A DNA stretch of 5,673 nt from Hyphomicrobiales bacterium (GTDB lineage Bacteria; Pseudomonadota; Alphaproteobacteria; Rhizobiales; HXMU1428-3). Below, one piece after another: positions 5,643 through 5,673 of this stretch. The notes beneath the pieces were generated by a model. The model did not search any database. It was not told the origin of the DNA and saw only the letters and a program-made list of their open reading frames with translations. The translations under genes and the position numbers were made by a program. Within the stretch, counting starts at the first letter, position 1, and every line of letters begins with the position of its first letter. The stretch covers positions 1 through 5,673 of the forward strand of contig JAJFHW010000284.1 in NCBI GenBank assembly GCA_021775385.1. Reading direction: 5' to 3'.

Positions 5643-5673
5643 TTTTGACCCCCCACTCATTTTTTAGCCTTAA

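Noticed and set aside
5300..5656. 118-residue antisense ORF over the DUF2478 gene
   Set aside because: It is the complement of clear DUF2478 motifs and has no family features or convincing ribosome site.
5643..5673. Terminator after the DUF2478 gene, suggested by the T-run near 5660
   Set aside because: No inverted repeat precedes the T-run in the visible 31 bases.

Overview
The window holds a small redox operon on the + strand and a divergently transcribed regulator on the - strand. Gene density is bacterial and base composition is moderately AT-rich. The gene types (MocR regulator, seven-iron ferredoxin, DUF2478 protein) suggest a proteobacterium, most likely an alphaproteobacterium. That assignment rests on family knowledge only. 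No rRNA, tRNA, CRISPR array, insertion sequence or phage gene is visible.

Layout. Positions 1-750 (- strand) carry the first 250 residues of a MocR-type regulator (GntR winged helix plus fold-type-I aminotransferase domain), cut by the left edge. Positions 751-1010 are a divergent promoter region with a tandem 11-bp direct repeat (21-bp period) and further small repeats. The + strand then has four genes: a cytoplasmic molybdopterin/[4Fe-4S] oxidoreductase (1011-3137), a 7Fe ferredoxin resembling Azotobacter FdI (3296-3601), an adrenodoxin-reductase/FprA-type ferredoxin-NADP reductase (3638-5008), and a DUF2478 protein (5082-5642). The 158-nt gap before the ferredoxin contains three consecutive potential hairpins. 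The last 31 bases hold nothing I can support.

How the genes may work together. The simplest reading is a soluble electron chain, NADPH -> FAD reductase -> 7Fe ferredoxin -> Mo (or W) enzyme, or the reverse. The reductase and the ferredoxin are a natural pair: mycobacterial FprB is a fusion of the same two modules. The DUF2478 protein belongs to a family I associate with molybdenum genes and may serve the metal or cofactor of the oxidoreductase. MocR regulators usually sense an amino compound through PLP, so the substrate could be nitrogen-containing. The substrate cannot be read from the sequence. The most interesting candidate here is this self-contained, MocR-linked, ferredoxin-driven Mo-enzyme module with a DUF2478 partner. 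A secondary oddity is a tryptophan replacing the third glycine of the reductase's FAD-binding GxGxxG motif.
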